Shown here piece by piece: positions 9,117-17,321 of a DNA stretch of 64,000 nucleotides (position 1 is its first letter; each line of letters begins with the position of its first letter). A program made the translations under genes and the position numbers. Below the pieces are notes generated by a model that ran no database searches, was not told where the DNA came from, and worked only from the letters and a program-made list of their open reading frames with translations. Source of the DNA: Pseudomonas sediminis (GTDB taxonomy: Bacteria > Pseudomonadota > Gammaproteobacteria > Pseudomonadales > Pseudomonadaceae); assembly GCF_002741105.1 (NCBI RefSeq), contig NZ_NIQU01000001.1:186001-250000 (forward strand), given 5' to 3'.

Positions 9117-9474
9117 CGGCGGGGTAGTCGAACTCGAACACCCTGACCACCTCGGCAGCGTGCCAGGAGGCGGCTGCCACGCCATCGGAGGCGCCGCTGA
9201 AACGTCCCAGACGTGTCACGCAGTCGAAGAATCCGGTACGCGGCAGGCGGCTGGCGCCCTGGCTGATCACCAGTGAGCTGCGCAGCGGTCGTTCGGCGCG
9301 TGCATCCAGTGCAGCCAAGTGCTCCAGTGCAGCGGTCAGGGTCTGCATGGCTGGCGTCGGCAGATCGAGACGTTCGATCAGTGCCCGGTAGGTGAGCAGG
9401 TGGCGCTGACGACGGGCGTCGTCCAGCTCGGTCAGCAATGCCTGCCAGTGTTGGCGACTGATACGCACGCTCAA
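9109..9474 (-). CDS. Conserved-looking 12-kDa protein of unknown function
   Basis: 121 residues, starting with TTG at 9474 that overlaps the stop of the Xre gene by four bases (TTGA). GGAGGG lies six bases upstream, which supports this start; a GTG two codons later is the alternative. The N-terminal half is helical and arginine-rich (QHWQALLTELDDARRQRHLL). The second half has a compact segment with SSLVIS and PRTGFFDCVTRLGRF, then ends FEFDYPADV. The S-LV...P-x-x-GFF pattern reminds me of small uncharacterised proteins, but I cannot name a family. Tight coupling to an Xre-type regulator suggests a shared function, possibly toxin-antitoxin-like; that is inference. Confidence 0.7.
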   Translation of the reverse strand: MSVRISRQHWQALLTELDDARRQRHLLTYRALIERLDLPTPAMQTLTAALEHLAALDARAERPLRSSLVISQGASRLPRTGFFDCVTRLGRFSGASDGVAAASWHAAEVVRVFEFDYPADV

Positions 9475-9794
9475 GACCAGCCCTCCAGCCCCAGTTCCCA
9501 GGCCAGCGAACGCAGAATCGCAGCGTCAGGTTGACGTTCGCCACTTTCGATCATGGCTAGATAGTAAGGGCTGATGCCGACGCTGCGAGCCAGCGCTTCC
9601 GCGCTCAGGTCCTTGGCTTCGCGTAACGTTTGCAATTGCGCCAGAGGTGCGCGATTGGCTGAAGGCGTTGGCGATGGCGCAACGGCCGTGGCAACCTCCT
9701 GGCGACCTGCGGCTTGCAACAAGGCCTGATAATCGGCCCAGGGCAGCACGGCGTATTCCGGCTCGCCGTCACGGGCAATGATTTGCACACTCAT
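9471..9794 (-). CDS. Xre-family DNA-binding protein with Phd-like N-terminus
   Basis: 107 residues. The first 30 (IIARDGEPEYAVLPWADYQALLQAAG) resemble the beta-hairpin start of Phd/YefM-like antitoxins. An alanine/proline linker follows, then an Xre/Cro helix-turn-helix at about 50-105 (LREAKDLSAEALARSVGISP ... IESGERQPD). The ATG at 9794 has GGAGAG just upstream. It is the first gene of the overlapping unit running down to 8631. It probably represses its own operon, as such proteins often do; I did not find an unambiguous operator in the 213 bases upstream. Confidence 0.82.
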   Translation of the reverse strand: MSVQIIARDGEPEYAVLPWADYQALLQAAGRQEVATAVAPSPTPSANRAPLAQLQTLREAKDLSAEALARSVGISPYYLAMIESGERQPDAAILRSLAWELGLEGWS

Positions 9795-10007
9795 GAGTCT
9801 CTCCGTTGGAAAGCAGGGCCGACAGCCTCGACCCCTTCCTTGCATGCGGCCATCTTAACAGGCGTCTGCCGCCGGGGCGTGATCCATGCTGCCAAGGTAG
9901 CAAGATGCAGTGCTCGCCCTGACCGAGTGAGTCGGCAGCCCGCCGGACGCATGGCCCGAAAGACTCAGTGACTCAGCCGGCAGGCCCCGCAATGGCCGAA
10001 CGAATCA

Positions 10008-10451
10008 TCAGGAATGCAGCGGATCGACCCGCTCCGCAGCCGGTAACTGCTCGATCAGCGCCAGGCGCTCCGGGCTTTGTCTGTCGCGCCACGCCTTGAA
10101 CGCTTCGAGCTCGCCATGCCAGGTGCGCATCACCCAGGCCAGCACGGCCAGGTCATCGACGAAACCGACCCCGACCAGCCAGTCGGGAATGGCATCGAAC
10201 GGGGTGATGAAGTACAGCAGAGCAGCCACCACCATCAACAGCGCCTGACTGCTGATCTGCCGGTACTCACCCTTGAACCAGGCCAGGCTGAGTGCACGCA
10301 GCAGTTGCAGGTCCTCTTTGAGGGCGGCGAAGCGCTGTCCTTGCGGTGTGCGCTTGTCTGCCAGATCGCGGAGCAACTCCGGTAACCGGCCTTCACGCAG
10401 AAAGCGGGCAGCCAGCGGCAGGTAACGCGTCAATTTCCAGGGAGTTTTCAT
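10008..10451 (-). CDS. YkvA/DUF1232 small membrane protein
   Basis: 147 residues with the DUF1232 signature LLYFITPFDAIPDW...GFVDDLAVLAWVM at about 78-107. This forms one or two membrane segments in an otherwise soluble, charged protein. DUF1232 proteins are widespread and their role is not established; a YkvA-like annotation is normal. The ATG at 10451 is preceded by GAGGCCGAATGA. The upstream intergenic stretch holds a DnaA-box pair and a GC hairpin. Confidence 0.8.
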   Translation of the reverse strand: MKTPWKLTRYLPLAARFLREGRLPELLRDLADKRTPQGQRFAALKEDLQLLRALSLAWFKGEYRQISSQALLMVVAALLYFITPFDAIPDWLVGVGFVDDLAVLAWVMRTWHGELEAFKAWRDRQSPERLALIEQLPAAERVDPLHS

Positions 10452-10739
10452 TCGGCCTCCTCGGCAAGCCAGGCAGTATCAGGGCTCACCTCGCTTATCC
10501 ACCGAAGCTGTGGATAAATCTGTGCAAAGTCTTTCGACAAGCTTATCAAAGCCCCGTGCCACGGGGCCTCGAGTTAGATCGGATATTTTTTATACAGCAT
10601 ATAAAACCCATGAAAATCAATAAGTTGCTGATTGACACGAGCACGACTCAGTTGTAGCTCAGACTTGTTAGGAATGTTTCCCATGATGTGCATAAGCGTA
10701 ACACCCCGACCACCACATGCTGGTTTACAGCTCCCCAGA
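10452..10739. other. Non-coding stretch with DnaA-box pair, hairpin and AT-rich patch
   Basis: No convincing gene is present. In order it holds two inverted DnaA-box-like 9-mers (10495-10517), a perfect GCCCCGTG/CACGGGGC-type hairpin (about 10550-10567), and an AT-rich patch (about 10579-10630). On the minus strand the AT-rich patch contains TTGATT and TGTATA at roughly promoter spacing. A very short minus-strand transcript ending at the hairpin is possible but unproven. Confidence 0.4.
10495..10517. promoter_or_regulatory. Inverted pair of DnaA boxes
   Basis: TTATCCACC at 10495-10503 matches eight of nine bases of the DnaA box TTATCCACA. TGTGGATAA at 10509-10517 is a perfect box on the other strand. 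Together they form a 23-bp interrupted palindrome about 45 bases before the start of the YkvA-like gene. It could bind DnaA or simply be a chance palindrome. Confidence 0.45.
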
Positions 10740-10743
10740 AACG

Positions 10744-10770
10744 ACAACGCCCCGTCAAGACGGGGCGTTG
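10744..10770 (-). terminator. Terminator after the FKBP isomerase gene
   Basis: CAACGCCCCGT and ACGGGGCGTTG pair as an 11-bp stem just beyond the stop codon at 10788. On the minus strand the hairpin is followed by TCGTTTCT. Confidence 0.75.
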
Positions 10771-10787
10771 TACACCAGTACCGAGTG

Positions 10788-11507
10788 TTACTGCTCGGTC
10801 GGCTCGGCGGCGGCCTGATCCTTGATGCCGATCAGTTCCAGATCGAACACCAGTACCGAGTTGGCCGGGATGGCCGGAGACGGGCTCTGCTCGCCGTAGG
10901 CCAGCTCGCTGGGGATGTACAGTTTGTACTTCTCGCCAACATGCATCAGTTGCAGACCCTCGACCCAACCCGGGATCACGCCGCCGACCGGCAGGTCGAT
11001 GGGGCTACCACGAGCAACGGAGCTGTCGAACACGCTGCCGTCGGTCAGTTTGCCTTCGTAGTGAACGGTCACTACGTCGCTTTCCTTCGGCTGGGCACCG
11101 TCGGTCTTCTTGATGACTTCGTACTGCAGGCCAGAAGCGGTGGTGACAACACCTTCGCGCTTGCCGTTCTCTTCAAGGAATTTCTTGCCGGCTTCAGCGG
11201 CTTCCTTGTTCAGCGCAGTCATGCGCTCTTCAGCACGGTTCTGCAGGAAAGAGAAGGCTTCGACCATCTCTTCGTCCTTGATGCGCGGCTCCTTCTTCGC
11301 CAGCGCGTCCTCGATACCCTGAGCGACGGCCTTGGAATCCAGATCATCCATGCCCTCTTCGGACAGGCTGCGACCCATGTTCAGGCCGATGCCGTAAGAG
11401 GCTTTCTGCGCTGGGCTCTTGAGTTCGACTTCGCTGGTTTGCGAATCGCAACCGGCAAGCACCAGGCCCACCAGGGCAACCGCTGCCGCCAAACGATGCT
11501 GTTTCAT
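10788..11507 (-). CDS. FKBP-type peptidyl-prolyl isomerase, lipoprotein (FkpA/FklB-like)
   Basis: 239 residues with a lipoprotein signal ending LVLAGC (lipidated C20). An N-terminal dimerisation region of the FKBP-N type follows at about 30-125, then a C-terminal FKBP domain at about 130-230 with VTVHYEGKLTDGSVFDSS and the usual FDLELIGI ending. Such Mip-like enzymes help fold proteins in the envelope. A terminator follows. Two tRNA genes lie upstream on the same strand. In PAO1 I recall a similar gene beside rdgC. Confidence 0.9.
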   Translation of the reverse strand: MKQHRLAAAVALVGLVLAGCDSQTSEVELKSPAQKASYGIGLNMGRSLSEEGMDDLDSKAVAQGIEDALAKKEPRIKDEEMVEAFSFLQNRAEERMTALNKEAAEAGKKFLEENGKREGVVTTASGLQYEVIKKTDGAQPKESDVVTVHYEGKLTDGSVFDSSVARGSPIDLPVGGVIPGWVEGLQLMHVGEKYKLYIPSELAYGEQSPSPAIPANSVLVFDLELIGIKDQAAAEPTEQ

Positions 11508-11693
11508 GCTTGTTCCTTGTAGATGCGCCCGAAGGCCGTCGTGTGAAAGCGCGAGCTTAGCAGTACGCCGCGATCACTGGCTACGGCATAGGAGCCAAGC
11601 AATGCGCATAAGTTCAAGCAAACAAAGGATTTTTTGAATATTTCGGCGGACGCCGAAGAGTTGTCACAGGAGGGGATGAAGCGAGGAGAAGAA

Positions 11694-11770
11694 TGGCGCA
11701 GCGGACGGGACTCGAACCCGCGACCCCCGGCGTGACAGGCCGGTATTCTAACCGACTGAACTACCGCTGC
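11694..11770 (-). tRNA. tRNA-Asp (anticodon GTC)
   Basis: A 77-base cloverleaf reads on the minus strand. The acceptor stem GCAGCGG pairs with CCGCTGC, followed by G and an encoded CCA. The anticodon loop is CTGTCAC and the T-arm GGTTCGAGTCC. It lies 15 bases from the neighbouring tRNA-Val, so they are probably co-transcribed. Confidence 0.97.
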
Positions 11771-11785
11771 GCGTAACTGCGAGAT

Positions 11786-11861
11786 TGGTGGGTGATGACG
11801 GGATCGAACCGCCGACCCTCTGCTTGTAAGGCAGATGCTCTCCCGGCTGAGCTAATCACCC
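11786..11861 (-). tRNA. tRNA-Val (anticodon TAC)
   Basis: A 76-base cloverleaf on the minus strand begins GGGTGATTAGCTCAG. It has the anticodon loop CTTACAA, a T-arm GGTTCGATCC and an encoded CCA. It precedes tRNA-Asp in the same transcript direction. Confidence 0.97.
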
Positions 11862-12157
11862 TTCACTCTCGAAGTGGGGCGCATTCTAGAGAGCGATCCT
11901 GGCCTTGGCAAGCCCTCTTCGCAAAAAAATTTACCGGCGCAGCAAGAACTTAGGCGAGACCAGCGAATTTCCTCAGTGGCTCGTTGTCAGGGTTGGCCTG
12001 AGCACGTCAGCGGAGAATAATGCGCGCTCTGTGCCGGCGGACCGATCATGATCCTGTTGATGGCCCGCCACCCTCATCCGTCGCTGCGCGCCGGCTCGAG
12101 AGAGCCCAAGGATGGCGCCACCCTGCGACTTCATCATCAATGGAGAATCACCCGCTC

Positions 12158-13078
12158 ATGTGGTTTCGTAACCTGCTGGTCTACCGCCTCACCCAGGACA
12201 TCCCTTTTGACGCCGAAGCACTGGAAACCGCACTGTCCAGCAAGCCGGCACGTCCCTGCGCCAGCCAGGAGCTGACCACCTACGGTTTCACCGCCCCATT
12301 CGGCAAAGGCGCCGATGCACCACTGGTGCACGTCAGTGGCGACTTCCTGCTGATCGGTGCACGCAAGGAAGAACGCATCCTGCCGGGTTCGGTAGTGCGT
12401 GATGCGCTGAAGGAGAAGGTCGACGAGATCGAAAACACCCAGATGCGCAAGGTGTACAAAAAAGAACGCGACCAGATCAAAGACGAGATCGTCCAGACCT
12501 TCCTGCCGCGCGCCTTCATCCGTAAATCCGGCACCTTCGCCGCCATCGCGCCGAAGCAGGGCCTGATCCTGGTCGACAGCGCCAGCGCCAAGAAAGCTGA
12601 AGACCTGCTGTCTACCCTGCGTGAAGCCATCGGCTCGCTGCCGGTGCGCCCGCTGTCGGTGAAGATCGCACCGACCGCCACCCTCACCGACTGGCTGAAG
12701 AACCAGAGCGCCGCCGAAGGTTTCTTCGTGCTCGACGAGTGCGAACTGCGTGACACCCACGAAGATGGCGGTGTGGTGCGCTGCAAGCGCCAGGACCTGA
12801 CCAGCGAGGAAATCCAGCTGCACCTGTCCACTGGCAAGCAGGTCACCCAACTGTCACTGGCCTGGCAGGACAAGCTGTCCTTCGTACTCGACGACAAGCT
12901 GACCATCAAGCGCTTGCGCTTCGAAGACGTGCTGCAGGAGCAGGCCGAACAGGATGGTGGTGACGACGCCCTGGCTCAGCAGGACGCCAGCTTCATCCTG
13001 ATGATGATGACCCTGGTGGAGTTCCTGCCGGAGCTGTTCACCGCACTGGGCGGCGAAGAGATTCCGCAGGGCATCTGA
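12158..13078 (+). CDS. rdgC: Recombination-associated protein RdgC
   Basis: RdgC is a ring-forming, nucleoid-associated DNA-binding protein that limits RecA loading. At 306 residues it has the usual length, and it starts with the family's [11 protein letters not shown]. The frame opens far upstream (12020), but the family start at 12158 is clear. The acidic C-terminal part ends [19 protein letters not shown]. It is transcribed away from the tRNA pair. Repeats follow its 3' end. Confidence 0.95.
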   Translation: MWFRNLLVYRLTQDIPFDAEALETALSSKPARPCASQELTTYGFTAPFGKGADAPLVHVSGDFLLIGARKEERILPGSVVRDALKEKVDEIENTQMRKVYKKERDQIKDEIVQTFLPRAFIRKSGTFAAIAPKQGLILVDSASAKKAEDLLSTLREAIGSLPVRPLSVKIAPTATLTDWLKNQSAAEGFFVLDECELRDTHEDGGVVRCKRQDLTSEEIQLHLSTGKQVTQLSLAWQDKLSFVLDDKLTIKRLRFEDVLQEQAEQDGGDDALAQQDASFILMMMTLVEFLPELFTALGGEEIPQGI

Positions 13079-13094
13079 AGCATGACGCAGGTCT

Positions 13095-13169
13095 GTAGGA
13101 GCGGCGCCCCGCCGCGAATCAGGGCGGGGCACCCTTGGATGAAGCTTCGCCCCGAGGCGGGGCTCCTAC
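13095..13169. repeat. REP-like repeat (GTAGGAGC family)
   Basis: Outer arms GTAGGAGC...GCTCCTAC enclose inner GCCCCGCC/GGCGGGGC pairs. It lies between the convergent ends of rdgC and edd and could also act as a transcription barrier. Confidence 0.65.
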
Positions 13170-13197
13170 GAAGAGCGGCTTTGCCGGCGCCTGGCGA

Positions 13198-13257
13198 GTA
13201 GCCCGGATGCAATCCGGGGCCATTGCAGCAGCGATTCCCGGATTTCATCCGGGCTAC
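13198..13257. repeat. Inverted repeat (GTAGCCCGGAT family)
   Basis: GTAGCCCGGATGCAATCCGG and CCCGGATTTCATCCGGGCTAC form a double palindrome of the type often seen between pseudomonad genes. It sits directly before the edd stop codon and is different in sequence from the neighbouring element. Confidence 0.7.
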
Positions 13258-13268
13258 TGGCGCCAGCC

Positions 13269-15092
13269 TCAGACCAGCGATTCGAGGCTCTCGGTAAAGG
13301 CACTGGCGCCCTGCTCCGCTGTGCTGAAGTTGTGGCGCATGAAGGCGAACAGCTCGCGCCCGCAACCACTGGCCGGAGCAGGCCGCGCCGCCGGCTGGCG
13401 CGAGGCGAACTCGGCCTCGTCGACCTGCAGCAGCAGTTCACCGTTCTGACCATCGACGCGAATCAGATCGCCATCGCGCACCCGCGCCAGCGGCCCGCCA
13501 TCGAAGGACTCCGGGCAGACATGAATCGCCGCCGGAATCTTGCCTGAGGCGCCGGACATGCGCCCATCGGTGACCAGCGCCACCTTGAAACCACGATCCT
13601 GCAGCACGCCCAGGTATGGCGTCATCTTGTGTAGCTCCGGCATACCGTTGCTGCGCGGGCCCTGGAAACGCACCACGGCGACGAAATCGCGCTCCAGCTT
13701 GCCGGCCTTGAACGCTTCGACCAGATCCAGCTGATCCTCGAATACCAGCGCTGGCGCCTCCACCACCTGATGCTCGGGCGCCACCGCGGACACCTTCATC
13801 ACTCCACGGCCGAGATTGCCCTGCATCAGGCGCAGGCCGCCTTCTGCCGAGAACGGCCGCGCCATGGGACGCAGCACGCTTTCCTCCAGGCTCTCGGTCG
13901 GTCCGTCGCGCCAGACCAGCTTGCCGTCTTCGAGGAAGGGCTCGCGGGTGTAGCGCGACAGACCGCGCCCGGCCACGGTATTGACCTCTTCATGCAGTAA
14001 CCCGGCGTCGAGCAGCTCGCGGATCAGGAAGGCCATGCCGCCGGCAGCCTGGAAGTGATTGATGTCGGCCTTGCCATTGGGATAGACGTGCGCCAGGGTC
14101 GGCACCACTTCGGACAGATCGGCCATGTCCTGCCAGGTCAGCAGAATGCCGGCGGCGCGGGCGATGGCCGGCATGTGCAGGGTATGGTTGGTGGAGCCGC
14201 CGGTGGCATGCAGGGCGACGATGGAGTTGACCAGGCAGCGCTCGTCGACAATCTCGCCGATGGGCATGAACTGACCGCTCTGCTTGGTCAGACGCGTGAC
14301 CTGCTGCGCGGCCTCACGGGTCAGCGCATCACGCAGCGGCGTGCCCGGATTGATGAAGGATGCGCCCGGCAGATGCAGGCCCATCACCTCCATCAGCAAC
14401 TGGTTGGTATTGGCCGTACCGTAGAAGGTACAGGTACCTGGCCCGTGATAGGCGGCCATTTCCGCCGCCAGCAGCTCGTCGCGGGTCGCCTTGCCTTCGG
14501 CGTAACGCTGACGCACGTCGGCCTTCTCCTTGTTGGACAGGCCCGAGGTCATCGGCCCGGCCGGCACGAACATCGACGGCAGATGACCAAAACGCAGCGC
14601 GCCCATCACCAGGCCCGGTACGATCTTGTCGCACACGCCCAGATACAACGCGGCGTCGAACATGTTGTGCGACAGCGCCACCGCGGTGGACATGGCAATC
14701 ACCTCGCGACTGGCAATGCCCAACTCCATGCCCGGCTCGCCCTGCGTCACGCCATCGCACATGGCCGGTACGCCACCGGCGAACTGGCCTACCGAACCCA
14801 GGTCGCGCAGAGCCTGCTTGATCTGTTCGGGAAAGGTCTCGTAGGGCTGATGGGCCGACAACATGTCGTTGTAAGCAGAAACGATGGCCACGTTGGCGGC
14901 ATCCATTAGGCGCAGGGTCTGCTTATCGTCACCACTGCAACCGGCGACGCCGTGAGCGAAGTTGGCGCACTGCAGCTTGCCACGCTGCGGCCCTTCGCTG
15001 GCGGCGGCACGGATCATCTCCAGGTAGCGCTGACGCGTGGCGCGGCTGCGCTCGACAAGACGTTCGGTAACTTCAACAACGCGGGGGTGCAT
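13269..15092 (-). CDS. edd: 6-Phosphogluconate dehydratase
   Basis: Edd makes 2-keto-3-deoxy-6-phosphogluconate in the Entner-Doudoroff pathway and carries an iron-sulfur cluster. It has 607 residues and the IlvD/Edd family signatures, for example [28 protein letters not shown] and [18 protein letters not shown]. The ATG is at 15092. It is divergent from gap, with a HexR operator between them. In PAO1 the edd operon continues with glk, but here nothing follows: the gene ends at repeats facing rdgC. Confidence 0.95.
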   Translation of the reverse strand: MHPRVVEVTERLVERSRATRQRYLEMIRAAASEGPQRGKLQCANFAHGVAGCSGDDKQTLRLMDAANVAIVSAYNDMLSAHQPYETFPEQIKQALRDLGSVGQFAGGVPAMCDGVTQGEPGMELGIASREVIAMSTAVALSHNMFDAALYLGVCDKIVPGLVMGALRFGHLPSMFVPAGPMTSGLSNKEKADVRQRYAEGKATRDELLAAEMAAYHGPGTCTFYGTANTNQLLMEVMGLHLPGASFINPGTPLRDALTREAAQQVTRLTKQSGQFMPIGEIVDERCLVNSIVALHATGGSTNHTLHMPAIARAAGILLTWQDMADLSEVVPTLAHVYPNGKADINHFQAAGGMAFLIRELLDAGLLHEEVNTVAGRGLSRYTREPFLEDGKLVWRDGPTESLEESVLRPMARPFSAEGGLRLMQGNLGRGVMKVSAVAPEHQVVEAPALVFEDQLDLVEAFKAGKLERDFVAVVRFQGPRSNGMPELHKMTPYLGVLQDRGFKVALVTDGRMSGASGKIPAAIHVCPESFDGGPLARVRDGDLIRVDGQNGELLLQVDEAEFASRQPAARPAPASGCGRELFAFMRHNFSTAEQGASAFTESLESLV

Positions 15093-15186
15093 GGGGAATC
15101 TCCAGGCTAGCTTCTAGCGTCTGTTCGTATTTACAACAAAATACTGCCACTCAGCGGGCTTGATTTCTATAGCAATGGGAATAATC

Positions 15187-15201
15187 TTGTAATTACAACA
15201 A
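15187..15201. promoter_or_regulatory. HexR operator between edd and gap
   Basis: TTGT-AATTACA-ACAA matches the HexR consensus TTGT-N7-ACAA exactly. It lies 22 bases before the gap ATG. A related TTGT...ACGA sequence on the other strand near 15129-15145 could be a second, weaker site for edd. HexR represses edd and gap in pseudomonads until ketodeoxyphosphogluconate binds it. Confidence 0.75.
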
Positions 15202-15222
15202 CAAATTGACGAGACCCTCACC

Positions 15223-16224
15223 ATGACACTACGAATCGCCATCAATGGCTTCGGTCGCATCGGCCGCAACGTGCTACGCGCACTCTATACCCAGAATTAT
15301 CGCCAGCACCTGCAGGTCGTGGCCATCAACGACCTGGGCGACAGCGCGATCAATGCCCACCTGCTGCAATATGACAGCGTCCACGGCCATTTCCCTGAAG
15401 AAGTTAAAGTCGACGGCGAAAGCCTGTGGATCAAGGGTGATCGCATCGCCGTCAGCGCCATTCGCAACCCGGCAGAGCTGCCCTGGAAAACCCATCAGGT
15501 CGATGTGGTGCTGGAATGCACAGGGCTGTTCACCGAGCGAGACAAGGCCGCCGCGCACCTCGCCGCCGGGGCGCGCAAGGTGCTGATCTCCGCACCAGCC
15601 AAGGGCGCCGACGCCACCGTGGTGTATGGCGTCAACGAGCAGGTGCTGACGCCTGACATGCAGATCATCTCCAACGCCTCCTGCACCACCAACTGCCTGG
15701 CGCCGGTGGCGCAGGTGCTGCACCGCGAACTGGGCATCGAGCAGGGGCTGATGACCACCATCCACGCCTACACCAATGATCAGAACCTGTCCGACGTTTA
15801 CCACAGCGACCTGTACCGCGCTCGCTCGGCGACCCAGTCAATGATCCCGACCAAGACCGGTGCCGCCGAAGCCGTCGGTCTGGTGCTGCCGGAGCTGGCT
15901 GGCAAGCTCACCGGCATGGCGGTACGGGTGCCTGTGATCAACGTCTCGCTGGTCGACCTGACCCTGCAGGTCAAGCGCGAGGCCTCCGCCGGGGAAGTCA
16001 ACGCCCTGCTCAAGGCTGCCAGCGAGAGGTCTCAGGTGCTGGGGTACAACGCGCTGCCGCTGGTGTCCTGCGACTTCAACCACAACCCGTTGTCATCGAT
16101 CTTCGACGCCAACCACACCAAGCTCAGCGGCAAGCTGCTCAAGGTCATGGCCTGGTATGACAACGAGTGGGGCTTCTCCAACCGCATGCTGGACAACTGC
16201 CTGGTCCTGGCCCGATTGCACTGA
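15223..16224 (+). CDS. gap: Glyceraldehyde-3-phosphate dehydrogenase, type I
   Basis: 333 residues with the Rossmann start INGFGRIGR, catalytic C154 in [11 protein letters not shown]181 in TTIHAYT and the ending [12 protein letters not shown]. It oxidises glyceraldehyde-3-phosphate with NAD(P). Its position divergent from edd and the HexR site match the HexR-controlled paralogue of pseudomonads. The downstream mgsA starts 13 bases after its stop, so the two are likely one transcript. Confidence 0.96.
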   Translation: MTLRIAINGFGRIGRNVLRALYTQNYRQHLQVVAINDLGDSAINAHLLQYDSVHGHFPEEVKVDGESLWIKGDRIAVSAIRNPAELPWKTHQVDVVLECTGLFTERDKAAAHLAAGARKVLISAPAKGADATVVYGVNEQVLTPDMQIISNASCTTNCLAPVAQVLHRELGIEQGLMTTIHAYTNDQNLSDVYHSDLYRARSATQSMIPTKTGAAEAVGLVLPELAGKLTGMAVRVPVINVSLVDLTLQVKREASAGEVNALLKAASERSQVLGYNALPLVSCDFNHNPLSSIFDANHTKLSGKLLKVMAWYDNEWGFSNRMLDNCLVLARLH

Positions 16225-16237
16225 ACGAGGAGGCTCG

Positions 16238-16702
16238 ATGAGCCGTATCAGCTTCACCCATGCCCAATTGCCGGCGCGCAAGCGTATCGCCCTGGTGGCG
16301 CATGACCACTGCAAAGGCTTCCTACTGGACTGGTGCGAGCGTCAGCGCGACAAGCTGGCGCGCCATGAACTGGTGGCCACTGGCACCACCGGCCTGCTTC
16401 TGAGCAAACGTCTGGATCTGCCGGTGGAGAGCATGATCAGCGGACCGCTGGGTGGTGACCAGCAGATCGGCGCGCGCATCGCCGAGCAGCGCGTGGACAT
16501 GCTGGTGTTCTTTTGGGACCCGTTCGAGCCGCAACCACACGACCCGGACATCAAGGCCCTGCTGCGCGTGGCGGCGGTGTGGAACATCCCGGTAGCGTGC
16601 AACGAGAGCAGTGCCGACTACATGCTCAGCAGCAGCCTGCTGGAGCAACAGCACGAGTATCGCATTCCCGACTATCAGGCTTATCTGGCGGCTCGCGGGT
16701 AG
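16238..16702 (+). CDS. mgsA: Methylglyoxal synthase
   Basis: MgsA converts dihydroxyacetone phosphate to methylglyoxal and phosphate, an overflow route for triose phosphates. It has 154 residues and an AACGAGGAGG ribosome site. All four residues equivalent to E. coli H19, D71, H98 and D101 are present as H22, D74, H101 and D104 (AHDH, GGDQQ, PHDPD). It sits directly behind gap under the likely HexR control, a sensible place to drain excess triose phosphate. The TAG stop lies inside a palindromic repeat. Confidence 0.95.
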   Translation: MSRISFTHAQLPARKRIALVAHDHCKGFLLDWCERQRDKLARHELVATGTTGLLLSKRLDLPVESMISGPLGGDQQIGARIAEQRVDMLVFFWDPFEPQPHDPDIKALLRVAAVWNIPVACNESSADYMLSSSLLEQQHEYRIPDYQAYLAARG

Positions 16703-16757
16703 GGTGTCGCTAGGCCGCCTAAGCCATCATCATTCAGGTGCGCATGGCACACCCTAC
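16699..16757. repeat. Palindromic repeat overlapping the mgsA stop
   Basis: GTAGGGTGT at the left and ACACCCTAC at the right form the ends of an imperfect inverted repeat. The left arm supplies the TAG stop of mgsA. It is a diverged relative of the perfect palindrome at 28370-28401. Confidence 0.6.
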
Positions 16758-16776
16758 GTGAGGCCGCCGTTATCCT

Positions 16777-17196
16777 CTAGAAATCCACCTTGCCCCGCCC
16801 TGCCTTGATCGCCCCGCGTTTGCTCTTGCCATCCAGGCGACGCTTCTTCGAGCCTAGGGTCGGTTTGGTCGGGCGGCGTTTCTTTTCCACCTTGCCGGCA
16901 CTACGAATCAACTCGGCAAGACGCTCTAGGGCGTCGGCGCGATTCTGCTCCTGGGTGCGGTACTGCTGCGCCTTGATGATCACCACCCCGTCGGCGGTGA
17001 TACGACTATCGGCAAGCGTCAGCAGACGCTCCTTGTAGAACGGAGGCAGAGACGAGGCCTGACTGTCGAAACGCAGGTGCACGGCACTGGACACCTTGTT
17101 AACGTTCTGCCCACCGGCGCCCTGGGCGCGGATGGCGGTCAGTTCGATTTCTTCATCGGGAAGGTGAACACTGTTGGAGACGATCAGCATGGCCAT
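16777..17196 (-). CDS. arfB: Alternative ribosome-rescue factor ArfB (YaeJ)
   Basis: ArfB hydrolyses peptidyl-tRNA on ribosomes stalled at mRNA 3' ends. The protein has 139 residues, with the catalytic G28-G29-Q30 in AQGAGGQNVNKV. A lysine/arginine-rich C-terminal tail (KKRRPTKPTLGSKKRRLDGK) fits the mRNA entry channel in known structures. A second ATG two codons in (17190) could equally be the start. It is convergent with mgsA. Confidence 0.93.
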   Translation of the reverse strand: MAMLIVSNSVHLPDEEIELTAIRAQGAGGQNVNKVSSAVHLRFDSQASSLPPFYKERLLTLADSRITADGVVIIKAQQYRTQEQNRADALERLAELIRSAGKVEKKRRPTKPTLGSKKRRLDGKSKRGAIKAGRGKVDF

Positions 17197-17321
17197 GAGG
17201 TCTTGGAAAGCATGACCATCAGGATACCCGCCATAGCTGTAATCTTTGCTTGAAATTTCCCCACGGCATTCGCGCGGCGGCTCGGCTAACGTAGCGGCCT
17301 GTCTTTTTTCGGAAGCACTCG

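Noticed and set aside
11694..11861. tRNA pair as a possible island integration site
   Set aside because: No integrase, no duplicated tRNA end and only core genes around it.
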